Positions 14,201 to 23,874 of a DNA stretch of 64,000 nucleotides are shown here, piece by piece; position 1 is the first letter of the stretch; each line of letters begins with the position of its first letter. A model generated the notes under the pieces. It saw only the letters and a list, made by a program, of their open reading frames with translations, ran no database searches and was not told the DNA's origin. This DNA is from Tethya wilhelma. Its lineage: Eukaryota; Porifera; Demospongiae; Tethyida; Tethyidae. The DNA is taken from the NCBI GenBank assembly GCA_964030475.1, contig CAXIPT010000002.1, positions 14,037,950-14,101,949 of the forward strand, read 5' to 3'. The position numbers and the translations under genes are program-made.

Positions 14201-16578
14201 AAGAAAGTTGTCAACTAGGAGGCTTTTTATATTTAGCAGTAGTCCAGTGTTGTAGGTTAATAGAAGGCACTTGTGAAGTCATGATTGCTACTAGCCTTAG
14301 TTACTTTTTATCTGTAGACTACGAACTTACCTATTGCAAGTAAATGTACGTAGTTTTATTCTGCTGGCTGTATTTCTGCTGCAAAGTCTTGCACAATAGT
14401 CATATGAAGCTATTACACATGAGCGCTAGTAACGCCATCATGCTTTCTTGAGTGGGCACAATTTTTACCTGCCTACCACTTGTCTATCCTTTACATCACT
14501 CACGTGAGATCGGCAACCAGGCCCTCTGCTGTGCTTTTTTACAAAAAAATTGAAGGAGGGACCTGGGATCAAGACTATTATTGTCACATTCACATTTTCA
14601 CTTTTATTTCTACAAAACTTGATTGTTGTAAATACATTTTCCTAAGAAATTTTTTCACTGCAAAAACCAATCTTCAGTATAACATTTTTAATTAATATAA
14701 TAATGTATATTATTATTATTATTATTAGAGAACTAGAGTTTACAAAAGACTACCTGGATTTAATCAAAACTGAAGTATTATCTTATTCTCATCCCATCTC
14801 TAAGGGTAAGTATATGTTTTGTACTAGACAATGTTCAGCACAGCACATGCAGAGGAGTACAGTAGTCATTTTGTGTCTTAAAAATGGCAGCTCCATTGTC
14901 AAACTGGTGGAAGGTACTTATATTCATAAATTGAGATGATCTTAAAAGGAGGCTTGCAAGAAAAAATTGAATATGATTTTTTTACACAAAAAGCTCTACT
15001 AAGGGTGCTGATTTCATGTCTTAAATCTCAAAATTTATTGGGGCGAGCCACACACTAGTGTGTTCAACGGCGAAATTTTCTTAATGTATGTTATATATTT
15101 GTCTGGCGTACATCCTTTCCACCGTTTAAATGTAGGTTATGTTTATTACGATCATTGCCTATGCATGCACTCAATCTAAGGCCATTTACAGTGCATGTGC
15201 GTAGGTCCACGTGTTCAACGTGATCTTGCACTTCAATCAGAGGGCAACTTGATCAGTGGCAGTGGTGGCTGAAAAAGAATGCTACAGCTAGATCTGAAAA
15301 GAGAGTAAACTTAAATGCATGCTCGCTGAGTTGGTGCCCTTTCGGAACTGAGCCATGCAATGACCGGAGAGACCACAATTAGATGGGCTGAAGAGAGAAG
15401 ACTGACCAAAAGGGAGCATAGCTGAGTAGAAGAAAAAAAACAGGTAGTAATTCTGGCTTCTATTATAGTACATACACCTGTCTTTCAGTTCTTGAACGTC
15501 TAGCAATTGGATCATGCTGCTCAGTCTGCTGTATACATTTTCAAGTACACTTTTTTTTAGTTCATTTGTCCCACATACTTGTTGATATTCAACATTCATT
15601 TTTTATGTGTGTTGTATAGTTGAGGCATGGTTGAGGTAACATCAATTATTGACGAACTTTAATCATTTACATAGCAATGATAACAGCTCGCCCCTTTGAT
15701 GTTTAAACATCGTCACTAATGAAAACTATTTGACCCCAAAAAAGCAGCAATGATCCATGCAGTATGGGATATATCTGGTGCCAACATGCTGACAATGAAT
15801 AGTTAATGACCCAGAATGATGACATATTGGGGAAATATGTTCAGTTAAAGTGTCTCGCTCTACATTTTCATATCTCTGGAAATTGCATTCAGTCAGAAAA
15901 AAAACAAAATTTTACTGTTTCTAGCTTCTCACCTACATACTGTCCAGAATGCTCTGGGAAGCTTCTGTGAATGTATACTGTTAGAAAACTGTATTAAGGG
16001 AGGCCTTTATGCATGTTTGCAGGATTAGATATATCTTTCTCTGAGAGTTGGCCCATTCCTACTATATTATCTATCAAATGCAGTACAAATTTTGCAAAAT
16101 GTCCAAATGTTGATATGCTGTCCATTATATATGTACACTGTTTCAATGTAATGCATCCCAGGAGTTGGTTGATGATCAAGTTCATGTCAATCTGATATTT
16201 TGTCTTAATTTTTTAGGTGCAGGCTATAATTCTAGTTTCCATACTGATGTGGCTACTATCTTCAAAACTTCTAGGCAACATTTGACACAGCTTCATCAAA
16301 GTGTTTGGAAAGATAGTTTTAATCTACATGTGATCCCGTTGGAAACAGTATTAAATAATCAGGAGAATAGCTGGACCAATTATGAAAGTTTCAATCTTAC
16401 ATGTGGTTTCAAGACAGTACGTGCTGAGTGTGTTCAATTATCTAGGTCGTCATTGTTTTTGTTACAATTGTGCTCCAAGTTAGTCGATATCCAGTCAACT
16501 AAACTATATTATTTGGTACAATTTGTTGAACAAACCATGCTAGCACCAAATATTAAGAAATTAATATCATTGTTCTAA
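1..16578 (+). CDS. TAF1B: TAF1B-like RNA polymerase I initiation factor subunit (5' end outside window)
   Basis: TAF1B is the TFIIB-like subunit of the SL1/TIF-IB complex that brings RNA polymerase I to ribosomal DNA promoters in the nucleolus. I place six exons: 1-325, 4641-4743, 10587-10897, 11342-11527, 14729-14805 and 16217-16578 (stop 16576). All have GT/AG borders and their phases agree throughout. Family-like stretches are HTVSLCYLGLLYAKQQVLVS followed by DLSNWTYENRLPY across the exon 1-2 join, VPLPAQRIYNMAASIYMSLP opening exon 3, the cyclin-fold stretch MALVVTLVRLFYKLDDKHEL closing exon 3, and LFLLQLCSKLVDIQSTKLYY near the C-terminus. Exon 1 is open to the window edge, so the zinc-ribbon end lies upstream. 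Introns 1 and 2 are about 4.3 and 5.8 kb and full of repeats. Exon matches were made by eye from memory of the family, so orthology is strong but not proven. Confidence 0.8.
605..1280. mobile_element. 676-bp MITE-like element with 16-bp perfect terminal inverted repeats
   Basis: Left end GGGGCGAGCGTGAGCG at 605-620 is the exact reverse complement of CGCTCACGCTCGCCCC at 1265-1280. There is no transposase ORF. The left end continues into GAGCCCC, giving a short GC-rich hairpin that recurs elsewhere in the window. No clear target duplication. Superfamily unknown. Confidence 0.5.
3986..4184. mobile_element. MITE with CCGTATAGCGGGAAATTTTCG termini and TA target duplication
   Basis: Begins CCGTATAGCGGGAAATTTTCG after a TA dinucleotide at 3984-3985. 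It ends with the inverted, slightly diverged terminus before TA at 4185-4186. About 200 bp and non-coding. The TA duplication fits Tc1/mariner-type mobilisation. Relatives are at 20213, 22038 and 28069. Confidence 0.65.
4190..4441 (-). repeat. Truncated Helentron-like (HINE) element
   Basis: The left end lies near 4441 and reads leftward, with the family's palindromic start (GTGCGTAGCACGTGCAGAGGGTTA on the minus strand, key part GCACGTGC) and the conserved internal stretch GAGATCTGAGGCTTTTGTGC. The right end is missing where the MITE at 3986-4184 abuts. Confidence 0.5.
6873..6998. repeat. Short inverted-repeat (MITE-like) element
   Basis: About 34 bp at 6873-6910, centred on TGGTCTGATTGAGTGATAAG, recurs inverted at about 6960-6998 with a few mismatches. 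The spacer is about 50 bp and there is no ORF. Probably a minimal foldback or MITE. Confidence 0.4.
7270..7710. repeat. Dispersed repeat, copy 1
   Basis: Shares several blocks, in opposite orientation, with 19893-20210 and 21616-21800: GGCCATCCGTGCCATTCCT, AGGCCATGTTTTTGGGCTCA and AAAGCTAAATAG-type stretches. Non-coding, family unknown. The uninterrupted copy shows where the 20-21 kb copy was split by a later insertion. Confidence 0.45.
8158..8815 (+). mobile_element. Helentron-like non-autonomous element (HINE/DINE type), copy 1
   Basis: Starts AACCCTTGGTGCG; the same 13 bases appear inverted (CGCACCAAGGGTT) near the right end at 8783-8795, followed by a terminal hairpin GCACCTTGGTGC and CTTCATT. 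A (TG)n microsatellite follows the left end. Subterminal inverted repeats, a microsatellite and a 3' hairpin are the layout described for Helentron-associated elements such as DINE-1. No ORF. Four further copies lie in the window. Confidence 0.5.
8205..8250. repeat. (TG)n microsatellite
   Basis: Uninterrupted TG/GT dinucleotides, about 22 units, inside the Helentron-like element. Confidence 0.9.
9020..9292 (-). CDS. Small ORF of an unrecognised repeated family, antisense in TAF1B intron 2
   Basis: A 90-codon ORF with no known domain. It contains SCKSCHWYPPTGAVSRTRLV, with one CxxC pair. A near-identical copy sits at 28986-29194, inside the inverted duplication. A diverged relative is encoded at 51602-51954, where PPAGVISVARIIVSNTGEYT lines up with PPTGAVSRTRLVVQKMGTII. 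Recurrence of the same pattern at the protein level suggests a real coding family, possibly transposon-borne. Here it may be only an exon or a pseudogene fragment. Function unknown. Confidence 0.35.
   Translation of the reverse strand: MTKRLRIASDGGQLGLPMPKKGSESLFLLTLSAAGEEKYGGQLNFDLSQSCNGDHITVSCKSCHWYPPTGAVSRTRLVVQKMGTIIIMFS
9084..11882 (+). repeat. Arm A of large inverted duplication (TAF1B exons 3-4 region)
   Basis: Matches 26472-29194 in reverse complement almost base for base, including exon sequence, intron sequence and the antisense ORF. Differences seen are scattered substitutions and one 205-bp MITE present only in the other arm. This arm sits in the phase-compatible TAF1B gene, so it is the properly placed copy. 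Confidence 0.85.
11528..14728 (+). other. TAF1B intron 4
   Basis: Donor GTATTT follows CACAAAGAAAG; acceptor TTATTAG ends at 14728. It contains AT-rich sequence and, near 13063-13661, a repeat ending in the GC-rich hairpin GGAGGGTGGCGAGCGAAGCG with its complement GCCACTCTCC. A 138-nt open stretch at 14052-14189 looks codon-like but does not fit the phase. Confidence 0.55.
13631..13661. repeat. GC-rich hairpin repeat terminus
   Basis: Arms GGAGGGTGGC and GCCACTCTCC (two G-T type mismatches) flank GAGCGAAGCGA. It belongs to the dispersed GAGC-hairpin motif also seen at 605, 15043, 23755 and 51306. Confidence 0.5.
14806..16216 (+). other. TAF1B intron 5
   Basis: Donor GTAAGT, acceptor TTTTTTAG. 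Contains a repeat end at about 15040-15080 (GGGGCGAGCC followed by CACACTAGTGTGTTCAACGG). No gene seen. Confidence 0.55.
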
Positions 16579-17214
16579 AACTCTTTGTAACAATACAGTT
16601 AGTATTGACCACCTGAACAGGAATGAGTACATGCAAACTTTTGGAATACTACTACTCATAGGCTTAAGAACTGAGAAGTGACGCATAATGCCATAACCTG
16701 CATGATAGAAATCAATTATACATGTTTGCATGAACATGTTTTTATGCATTTCCTAGGTGTTGTACTATATATATATTAGTCTATTGCCTTCTTGTCAGTT
16801 CTATTATTATTATCATTAATTACTTTAAAATACCTGGTGCTTCCCTGCTCTTTGTGCTCATGCAACTAACTATAGTTGTACAATCCAATCAATAAGTGAA
16901 GTTATATTTCAGTTAGGTGTAAAGAATAATGGAGATTAGGGTTTTAGTTCTCTATATGAAGTTCATCTAAAAGAATATTCTTTGAGCCTTTGCTTCAGCT
17001 GGGGTATTGAAAGTGATCTAAACTGTTACTGTAGCTACAGTGAGAAGCAACGAAATTAACACAACAGTAAATCAGTCAAATTATACAAAAAGCAATGAGT
17101 AGAACATTCTAGAACAAACTTTTACGTCATACTATTAAGATTATTGTACTATAATATTATGTATTAATTCAGTACACATGTTTCTAAGCCTTAGGGTTAT
17201 CTGTGAGAGTGTAT
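16579..17214. other. Intergenic AT-rich sequence
   Basis: 3' flank of TAF1B. No ORF, repeat boundary or convincing poly(A) signal recognised. Confidence 0.5.
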
Positions 17215-18160
17215 TTCCACACTCCTCACTCAACACAAGACTGACCGTTCCTCACGTATAGATCTCTATCTGTTTCACAAACATCAGCTCCAATGCCTTT
17301 AGTTAAGAGATCAGCTAACATGTTCTCCATTGGACAATATACTTTAAGCAGATATTGATTTTGAGCAACTTGTTTTCAAACAAAATGTTAAATCTTCCAT
17401 GATAATTATTGTGGATTTTTGCATGGATATACTTATGGCAACTTGATTGTTTTCAAAAAAAAAACCTGTCACAGAATGGTTGTACTAGTTGATTGTTCAA
17501 TAAAGAGTTCAGCTCTCTCAGTTAACCACATGGCTTCTTGAGTAGTTGGAGCTAGTGCCACATACTAAGCTTCTGCCGTAGATAATGCAATACAGGTTTT
17601 TTTTTACTTCCAGCTTACAGCAATACCGCCAATCAAAAATACGTATCCTGTGGTGGATTTGTAGTCTTTACGGTCACCTGTCCAGAATAGCCTACTAAGG
17701 AATCCGAGTCTCCTCTGGAGTATAGTAGACCAAAATGAGTCGTACCACGAAGGTATTGCAAGGACATGTCCTTGTGGACATAAGTAGAGTAAACTGCTGA
17801 CAACAGACTGATGCAGTGTTTAATTCACCAACTCACTGTCACTTCTTCAAATCTTGTAGTTTTGCTAGCCATCACAAAATCATTGACATAAACCGTGACT
17901 AGACAAGTTTCAGGCTCAGAAGCGATGTAGATGCAGGGGTGATGATCAGATTGAATGGAATACCACACTTCTTAAATGTTGATCCAAACGCAGTGTTAGC
18001 TACATTTTCAGTCGAGATAAGCTTTGTTTCAACCTACACACCAGATGTTCATATCCTTCTTGAATGAAGCCTGCTTCATGAATTAAGATTTCCTTGTCTA
18101 GCTTTCAATTTAGAAATGCTGAAGTGATATCCAGATAGACTAGACCCCTTTCACATGCGG
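17215..18160 (-). pseudogene. Ty1/copia retrotransposon pol remnant
   Basis: Minus-strand translation, broken by stops, follows copia reverse transcriptase and RNase H order. Near 18130-18020 it reads LDITSAFLN, then a GFIQEGYEHLVCRLKQ-like stretch. A YVND variant of the YVDD active site lies near 17900, and the RNase H signature ALSTAEA followed by YVALAPTTQEAMW lies near 17590-17530. The C-terminal tail follows to 17215. No LTRs recognised. Inactive fossil. Confidence 0.65.
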
Positions 18161-18713
18161 CTAAGCTTGTTCCCTGGCTCCTCCGTAATTGAAAAGGAAG
18201 TGCATAGATTATGCTTTCAAATTAACCTATTATTCTATTCTGCACTTACATCTAAATTCACCTATTATTTTTCAAATTTCACCCAAAAAATGCCTATTTT
18301 GCAAAGTTCTATGCAACAATATTATTAACACTGTTCAAGCATTTAATTATTTAAACAATCACACCCTGACTTAGAACTTTGGAGTTAGATTTGAAGCATG
18401 TAGCAGGGATGCTTCTAGATAGTCATGCAAAATGTGCAAACTAAAGAATGATTATGGTCTATCATGTGGTTTGACAGGGTTAAAGGTCAAATAGTGCTGA
18501 ATATTAACCTATTATTCTCTGCTTCCAGGATATGCCTATTTTAGTGCCAGCATAATCTCCCTAAGCCTAGAAGTGCATAAAAAAAGGAGGGAGCTGGGTA
18601 TGATGGTATCTAAAGTCATGTGTATGACATCAGTTGTTGCTAAAGAATAAATGTGTGGGTATGGCAGTTAGAATAATCATGTCAAACTCTTGGTTCTGCA
18701 CACAGAAGCAGTA
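18161..18713. other. AT-rich sequence, short internal repeats
   Basis: Includes two diverged copies of a stretch with ATTAACCTATTATTCT and GCCTATTTT, at about 18220-18310 and 18500-18545. No gene. Confidence 0.4.
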
Positions 18714-19381
18714 GAATCCCACTACGCAATGAGAAGGCTCGGCATTTTACTTAGATAAAATCTGAACCATGAATGTGCACAGGAATCCGCAGCATAGTTG
18801 AAAAGGGGTTGCTATACAAATGCATGGGGTAAATTAAGAGTTCTGTTCTAGTGCTAAATGTACTAACTTTTTCCGAGGTTATCTTGCACAATAATGCCAC
18901 TGTTGGTTTTTAGCCTGAGTCAGTCTGAACTGGCAGTTGAGAAGCATTGCACACAGATCACGCCTAGGGTGCAGTGTCTATGTCTGAAGAAAAGTTTATA
19001 CTGCATGAAATTGGAAAAAGAGCCTGTGAGCTGGGCCAAATATTTGACGTATGTATATCCCAACAGTACATTATTTATATCCATCACTATAGTTATTAAT
19101 GTGTATGTCTGTTTTAATAATAATTATTATGTGCACATGTGATTGTGTGTGTGTGTGTAAACTATGTGTACTGCATGCATGAGAAGCATTGTATATATCA
19201 GTCTGATTCACTTTTCTTGATTCCAAAACTGTCTGCATATACTTGGTTCCAACTTAGATTGCTCTTTTCATCTTGAGCTATTATCTATCCATTTAAAATT
19301 TGCCTAGGAACGAAGCAGCTAACAAAAACATTCCCAAGTACTCAAGATAAATATATATTTATCTTGAGTCATTGGGAATGT
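18714..19381. repeat. MULE-type element, truncated copy
   Basis: Begins GAATCCCACTACGCAATGAG, the left terminus of the element at 49357-51222, and follows that element's interior for about 600 bp with small deletions. The right terminus is missing. It stops near a 24-26 bp imperfect hairpin (19328-19381, ACATTCCCAA to TTGGGAATGT). Confidence 0.6.
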
Positions 19382-20212
19382 CTAATAATCAAAAAAATAA
19401 TAGACCAAATGACATTATAAAATTATAATAGACCAAAATTATATATACATAGCTAGAAGCATGCAGCTACAACACTTATAAAGAAAGCTAATTGCTAGTA
19501 ATTCATCGTCTATTGACAGTCTATAGTTACAACGTATAAGTTACTGATGCTCTACACTACCAATACTTGGTAGAAAATCAGGCTCACACAAGCATTCACT
19601 TTTATTAGCCAGGTTGTCAGTGCTAATTTTGTACAGACTTCAAGCCATATAGACAGCCTATTAATACTTCCATCAGCTTGCTGCTTCTGTTTCAATCTAC
19701 CGTTTAATTTTTCCACTGTCGAACTTAGTTGAACTCCAATTTAAAGCGTGGGCAGGCTAAGATATCAATCGCCATGCCCACACGCAATAATCACCCTTCT
19801 ATCCCACATGATTTTAAATATCAAGATCTCTCCCTCTCCTTTTCTCTCGCACTAAATTTAGGTGGGTGTGCACGGGAACAGGAATAGCTAAGGGACAGGA
19901 ACATTGCTATACGTTGAACTTTGACCTTTTACCTGGTTTTCTCTATTTATTCCCAGTACAGTATCACTGGGTTTACAGGAATGGCACGGATGGCCCATTA
20001 GTGCAATACAAATATTCATGCAAATAACTGCAAAACTGAGGGCTCAGCACTCAAAGGCTTCATAAGCTACTATTTAGCTCTTTCTCTTTCTAATGAACTC
20101 AAAAACATGGCCTAAAACCATGGCTAAAGTAACAAACTAAACTATATGCTAAACCTTTAATTTTCTCCATCCCCTTTTTCTTCTATCTTGGCTCAATTTT
20201 TCTCAGAGACTA

Positions 20213-21615
20213 CTGTATAGTGGGCAATTTTCGGGGGTGTAAATTTTCATGAAAAGCCTAGACTGCACTTCAGAAGAAATATTCGTGGTTTTAAGTTTCG
20301 TGACTCAAGTATTCCAACTTACAGTGCTTGAAGGTCTTGTGACAGTTTATTTGCTTTGGTATACTTGTAGAATACTATTCTAGCTAATATACTAGCTTTT
20401 AGTAGTTGAGAGGTGTACTACTAACAAACTTTAATTAGAATGGAATGCAATGTTGCATGAGGGAAAATGGCAATATGTGGTAGCTAGAAACTCTTGGTAT
20501 TTATACAAAAATCCATAAGCTACTAAAAATAGTGTGGTGTTACTCTGTACCTAAGAATATCCTAGACAGAAATCATAAGGCAAAAGGATGTGGTACAGGT
20601 GTTAAGTAGATGATGTGAATGGTAGATAAGAACCTAAAAGCAAAGTATGATGGTATATAGCTAGTGATAGATTATTAAGCCTCAGCGCGTGCGTAGCACG
20701 TGCAGAGGGTTACGGTAGTTGTTTTGGCACGGTGTGTGTGTCTGTTACTGGATAATCTGAAGAATGGCAACTCTAGAGTCAAAATGGAAGGTACTTACGT
20801 TCATGAATCGAAATTATCTTGAAATATTATGTTTGGCATCTTGCAAAACGCTGTAGTTTCTGAGATCTGAGGCTTTTGAGCGCTTTTAGCTTCTTAGCTT
20901 CGAGACCACACCCATCACGTATAGTGTGTGTTATCTAGAAATTCAGTAGAGCATGGGACTGCATGGCTCAGTTGGCTTATAGGTGTCTTACTTCTGCTTG
21001 GACAGGTAAGTAACTGAGCTATACACTTGATTGTGTGTGTTCTGTCAGTGTCAGAACACCACTGTATTCCTTACTCAGCACCAGATTCCTGGGTCAGTGT
21101 GTAAGACATCATCTGGCCATCACACTCCGACACTGACAAAACTGAGATTAATGACTTGGCTGTCCAAAGCTCACTAAATATCCATTATTGTATGTTGGAA
21201 TTTGAGATTGACCAGGTGGCTGGCCGTTACTGACTTCCTGGGCCTTGTATTAGTGGTCTCAGTACAGCCAGATGTAGGCGTGCATGTCTAGTTTTGCTGA
21301 TGCTAGTTTGCGCTGAGGCTTATGCACCGTAGGTGCTTTCATTACACAGGTGGAAAAGTGTGACCACGATATTGCATGCAGATGATTACAAAACTAAGTC
21401 AATAAATGTAAACACACATGAATTGATAAATGTGGTCACTATATACGACTCCAAACTTCTTGAAAAGACGGGCTAGAGACAGAGAACTAAAGTCTTTTAT
21501 GTGTGTATTGTGACCTTTGACCTCAGAAAAATTTTTCGAGGGAGGGAAAATTTCATGACTCAAGGGTTAGTCACGAAAATAAAAATTTGCACCCCACAGA
21601 AATTTCCCGCTATTC
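20213..21615. mobile_element. Long CTGTATAG-family element with nested Helentron-like element
   Basis: Left end CTGTATAGTGGGCAATTTTC follows TA at 20211; the right end near 21615 is the inverted form, CAGAAATTTCCCGCTATTC. It is the same terminus family as the 200-bp MITEs but about 1.4 kb long, because a Helentron-like element (20677-21344) lies inside it. The right border lacks a clean TA. Confidence 0.45.
20677..21344 (+). mobile_element. Helentron-like element, copy 2
   Basis: Left AAGCCTCAGCGCG pairs with right GCGCTGAGGCTT near 21310-21321, followed by the terminal hairpin GCACCGTAGGTGC and TTTCATT. Internal GAGATCTGAGGCTTTTGAGC and GACCACACCCATC blocks are shared with copy 1. No ORF. 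Confidence 0.5.
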
Positions 21616-22037
21616 ACTTTCAGAAGCTGATTCTTGAGTGAACAAACTTGCATGGTTTCTTTGGGGTCAGTCACTTTTACCATCGGTTTTTAGTGCCTCT
21701 CATTAAGTAGCTAGATACAAGACAAAAAGCACCTTCTCCAACGTTCAGCTTAGGACAGGAATGTTGTCATGTTGAACTTTGACAGTTTAGCTGGTTTCTC
21801 TATAAGAAACTATAATATCGTAAACAACATCGAGTTCAACAAAGAACTAACATATTGTTCTTCGAGCATAGAGCTATAGCTAATATCTGAGCGTATTTAC
21901 TGGAAAGTGATAAAATATATAATTTGTAGAGTCTATATCTGTTTATACATCATGTAAATCCTACTAAGAGGTCACTGTATTGTACTGAATTGCACTCCAC
22001 GCTGCATAATTTGATAACCTGTCACTGAATTTGAATA

Positions 22038-22244
22038 CCGTATAGCAGGAAATTTTCGTGGGGGAAAATTTTTGCGAATTTCGCGGTTTGGCAGCTTTCC
22101 ACGAAAATTTTCCCCCACGAAATTTGTAAGGTATGTGGTTGTCACGTATAGTTGAGACACAATCCACGAAAATTTTCCCCGCAAATTTCTGTTCAAGACG
22201 AAAACGCAAAAATTTTCCCCCCTCGAAAATTTCCCGCTTTACGG
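22038..22244. mobile_element. MITE, CCGTATAGC family, with TA duplication
   Basis: 207 bp, from CCGTATAGCAGGAAATTTTC to GAAAATTTCCCGCTTTACGG, flanked by TA at 22036-22037 and 22245-22246. The interior consists of repeated inverted blocks of CGAAAATTTTCCCCC. Non-coding. Confidence 0.7.
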
Positions 22245-22563
22245 TAACTTGAATAGGAAATTATAGGAATAGGTGACAAAGGTTTTGTATACCTTTGGGG
22301 GTACTTCCTTTGTAACATAAAATGTACACAGTACTCTTACAAGGCACAGTATAGAGCACGTGCAATAATGAATTATGTAAAAGCTTGTTCACTGGCAAAA
22401 ATGTACAGAGCAATACGAAGAAACAAACAGCTGTCATTTACTTCCGTATGGCAAAAATAACTATTTCCAGTATTAGTACAAAATACTTTCGGTTTTGATG
22501 ACGATGATTGCACTTGCTCTATAGCTATCACAAAGTAGAAATGATGTATGATTATGCTGTAAA

Positions 22564-22658
22564 TTAATCTTGTAAAAGATGGTGCATTAGTTTGCTCTTA
22601 AACTCGTCCAAGGAGTTTGGCTTTGCTATATCCTCTGGTAGCTTATTTTGTATTGGCC
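22564..22658 (-). pseudogene. LINE ORF2 C-terminus, part 1 (continues at 60411)
   Basis: Minus-strand translation ends NSLDEFKSKLMHHLLQD and stop, the typical last residues of CR1/L2/Jockey-like LINE ORF2. The frame runs into the LTR at 22664, and its missing upstream part is found after the other LTR at 60411-60475 (TLIATHISPTP). The LTR element was inserted into this LINE copy. Confidence 0.65.
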
Positions 22659-22764
22659 AGGGTTGTTGAAGACTTAACTCATTACTTATTCTGATGTAAT
22701 CTTTAATTTTGAGCTCATGTGAGCTGACGCATGTCACGAGCAAAATGAGTTTGAATGTGTCTCA
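22659..22764 (+). repeat. BEL/Pao LTR, 5' 101 bp, with target-site half AGGGT
   Basis: Starts TGTTGAAGACTTAACTCATT at 22664 and agrees with the LTR at 60220 in all 101 bases seen, before being cut by 'n' at 22765. The LTR at 51955 differs at one base. Preceded by AGGGT (22659-22663), which also follows the LTR at 60410. Confidence 0.85.
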
Positions 22765-22765
22765 N
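22765..22765. other. Single ambiguous base marking a probable contig join
   Basis: The LTR match ends exactly at this 'n'; sequence after it is unrelated to the LTR. Confidence 0.6.
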
Positions 22766-23034
22766 TTAATTATTGGATTTGAAATACTATAGATGTCCAA
22801 AAAGGTCATCGCAGTGTTAGTGCACGCTCTGCAGTTAAGCACAAGGTACTGTTTTGTACAATGTGCACTCCTAGTATAATATGCTTATTTTATGCCAAAT
22901 CAGCATGTCTAAGAAGATTATGGAGTGCTATTGCTCGCTAAATTTAGCTATAACATCAGTAAGTCAGCTGTATTTCTGTTAGGTGGAAATGCTCATCTTT
23001 TAGTTATTTAAATAATTAACGTACACGAACTAAA

Positions 23035-23288
23035 CAAGCATGATCAGCAGGTGTAGCCTGTAGCATAGAGCTCAGAGATGCTGAAAAGTCTAAGATCTCA
23101 GGAACTATACATAAACAGGTTTTTGTAAAATGCTAATGGTAAAATTCGTAGATAATATAAATTACTTTACATCGGTACGCTGCTTTTCAAGACTGGAGAT
23201 GCTGTTCTTGAGATATAGATAGTTGGACACACACATGGACAAAGTTATTACTGTATCCCTAGCTGCCAATGCGCATGCACCAAAGGTT
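23035..23288 (-). repeat. Helentron-like element, partial copy
   Basis: Left end at 23288 reading leftward, with AACCTTTGGTGCATGCGCAT on the minus strand and the conserved interior TCTCAAGAACAGCATCTCCA. No right end was found before the join at 22765. The Kolobok element sits immediately at its terminus. Confidence 0.45.
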
Positions 23289-23488
23289 AAAGGGTAACTG
23301 AACTACCCTTAAAAATTTCTTGCTGAATGTATTAAATTGTAGTTATTGGTGTTCACTTACTTTTACTGCAATTGATTAATCCATCTTGGAGTTACGTGAG
23401 TTGGTCTCCAGAATTTGTTTCCTAATTGTGGGCGTGGCTAAATGTGACATCATCAGTTGAACGTGTGTATGCAGCTCAGTAAGCTGTG

Positions 23489-23656
23489 ATGGAAACTATG
23501 GCCAGCCTGAAGAATGATGAAGAGTCACCAAGCACAGATCTCAAAGCTCTAAGTGAAAGAGAATCTGAACCTGAAGAGGCTCAAGTGAAAGGGAATGTGA
23601 ACCTGAAGTACTTGCAAGTCTCACTTAGCAAATCATTGCACAATCGATTTCAATAA
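23489..23656 (+). CDS. Small acidic ORF inside the Kolobok-like element
   Basis: 55 codons starting METMASLKNDEESPST, rich in Glu and Ser, just inside the left inverted repeat. No domain recognised. It could be a 5' exon of an element gene or chance. Confidence 0.2.
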   Translation: METMASLKNDEESPSTDLKALSERESEPEEAQVKGNVNLKYLQVSLSKSLHNRFQ

Positions 23657-23874
23657 TATTATTACAACACTGCTTTCGAATAATTTGAATATACGGAAAG
23701 TGTCCACCGTGTACAAACAGACAGAAATTTGACCAGTTACAAGACTATGTTGGGCTCGCTCAGGCTTGCCCCAATTATTATTAGCTTTACAGTGACTGAA
23801 CAATTGAGTTGTGATGGTGGGTATAGAAAATAATGTAATTATTAGTGGTATAATGGTTTCCTTGTTTTAGGTCA

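Larger units (their letters stand above)
19893..21803. repeat. Dispersed repeat, copy 2, split by a nested insertion
   Basis: Parts 19893-20210 and 21616-21803 match the 7270-7710 repeat in reverse. The split falls inside its TCTCAGAG/CTTTCAGAAG region. Both outer ends carry a roughly 55-bp direct repeat containing TTGAACTTTGAC and CTGGTTTTCTCTAT. Confidence 0.4.

Noticed and set aside
20948..21020. tRNA-like A-box (TGGCTCAGTTGG) suggesting a tRNA or SINE head
   Set aside because: No B-box (GGTTCGANTCC) or cloverleaf follows, and it lies inside the Helentron-like element.
19893..21803. 55-bp direct repeats at both ends considered as LTRs
   Set aside because: Too short and diverged, with no retroelement coding or primer site between them.
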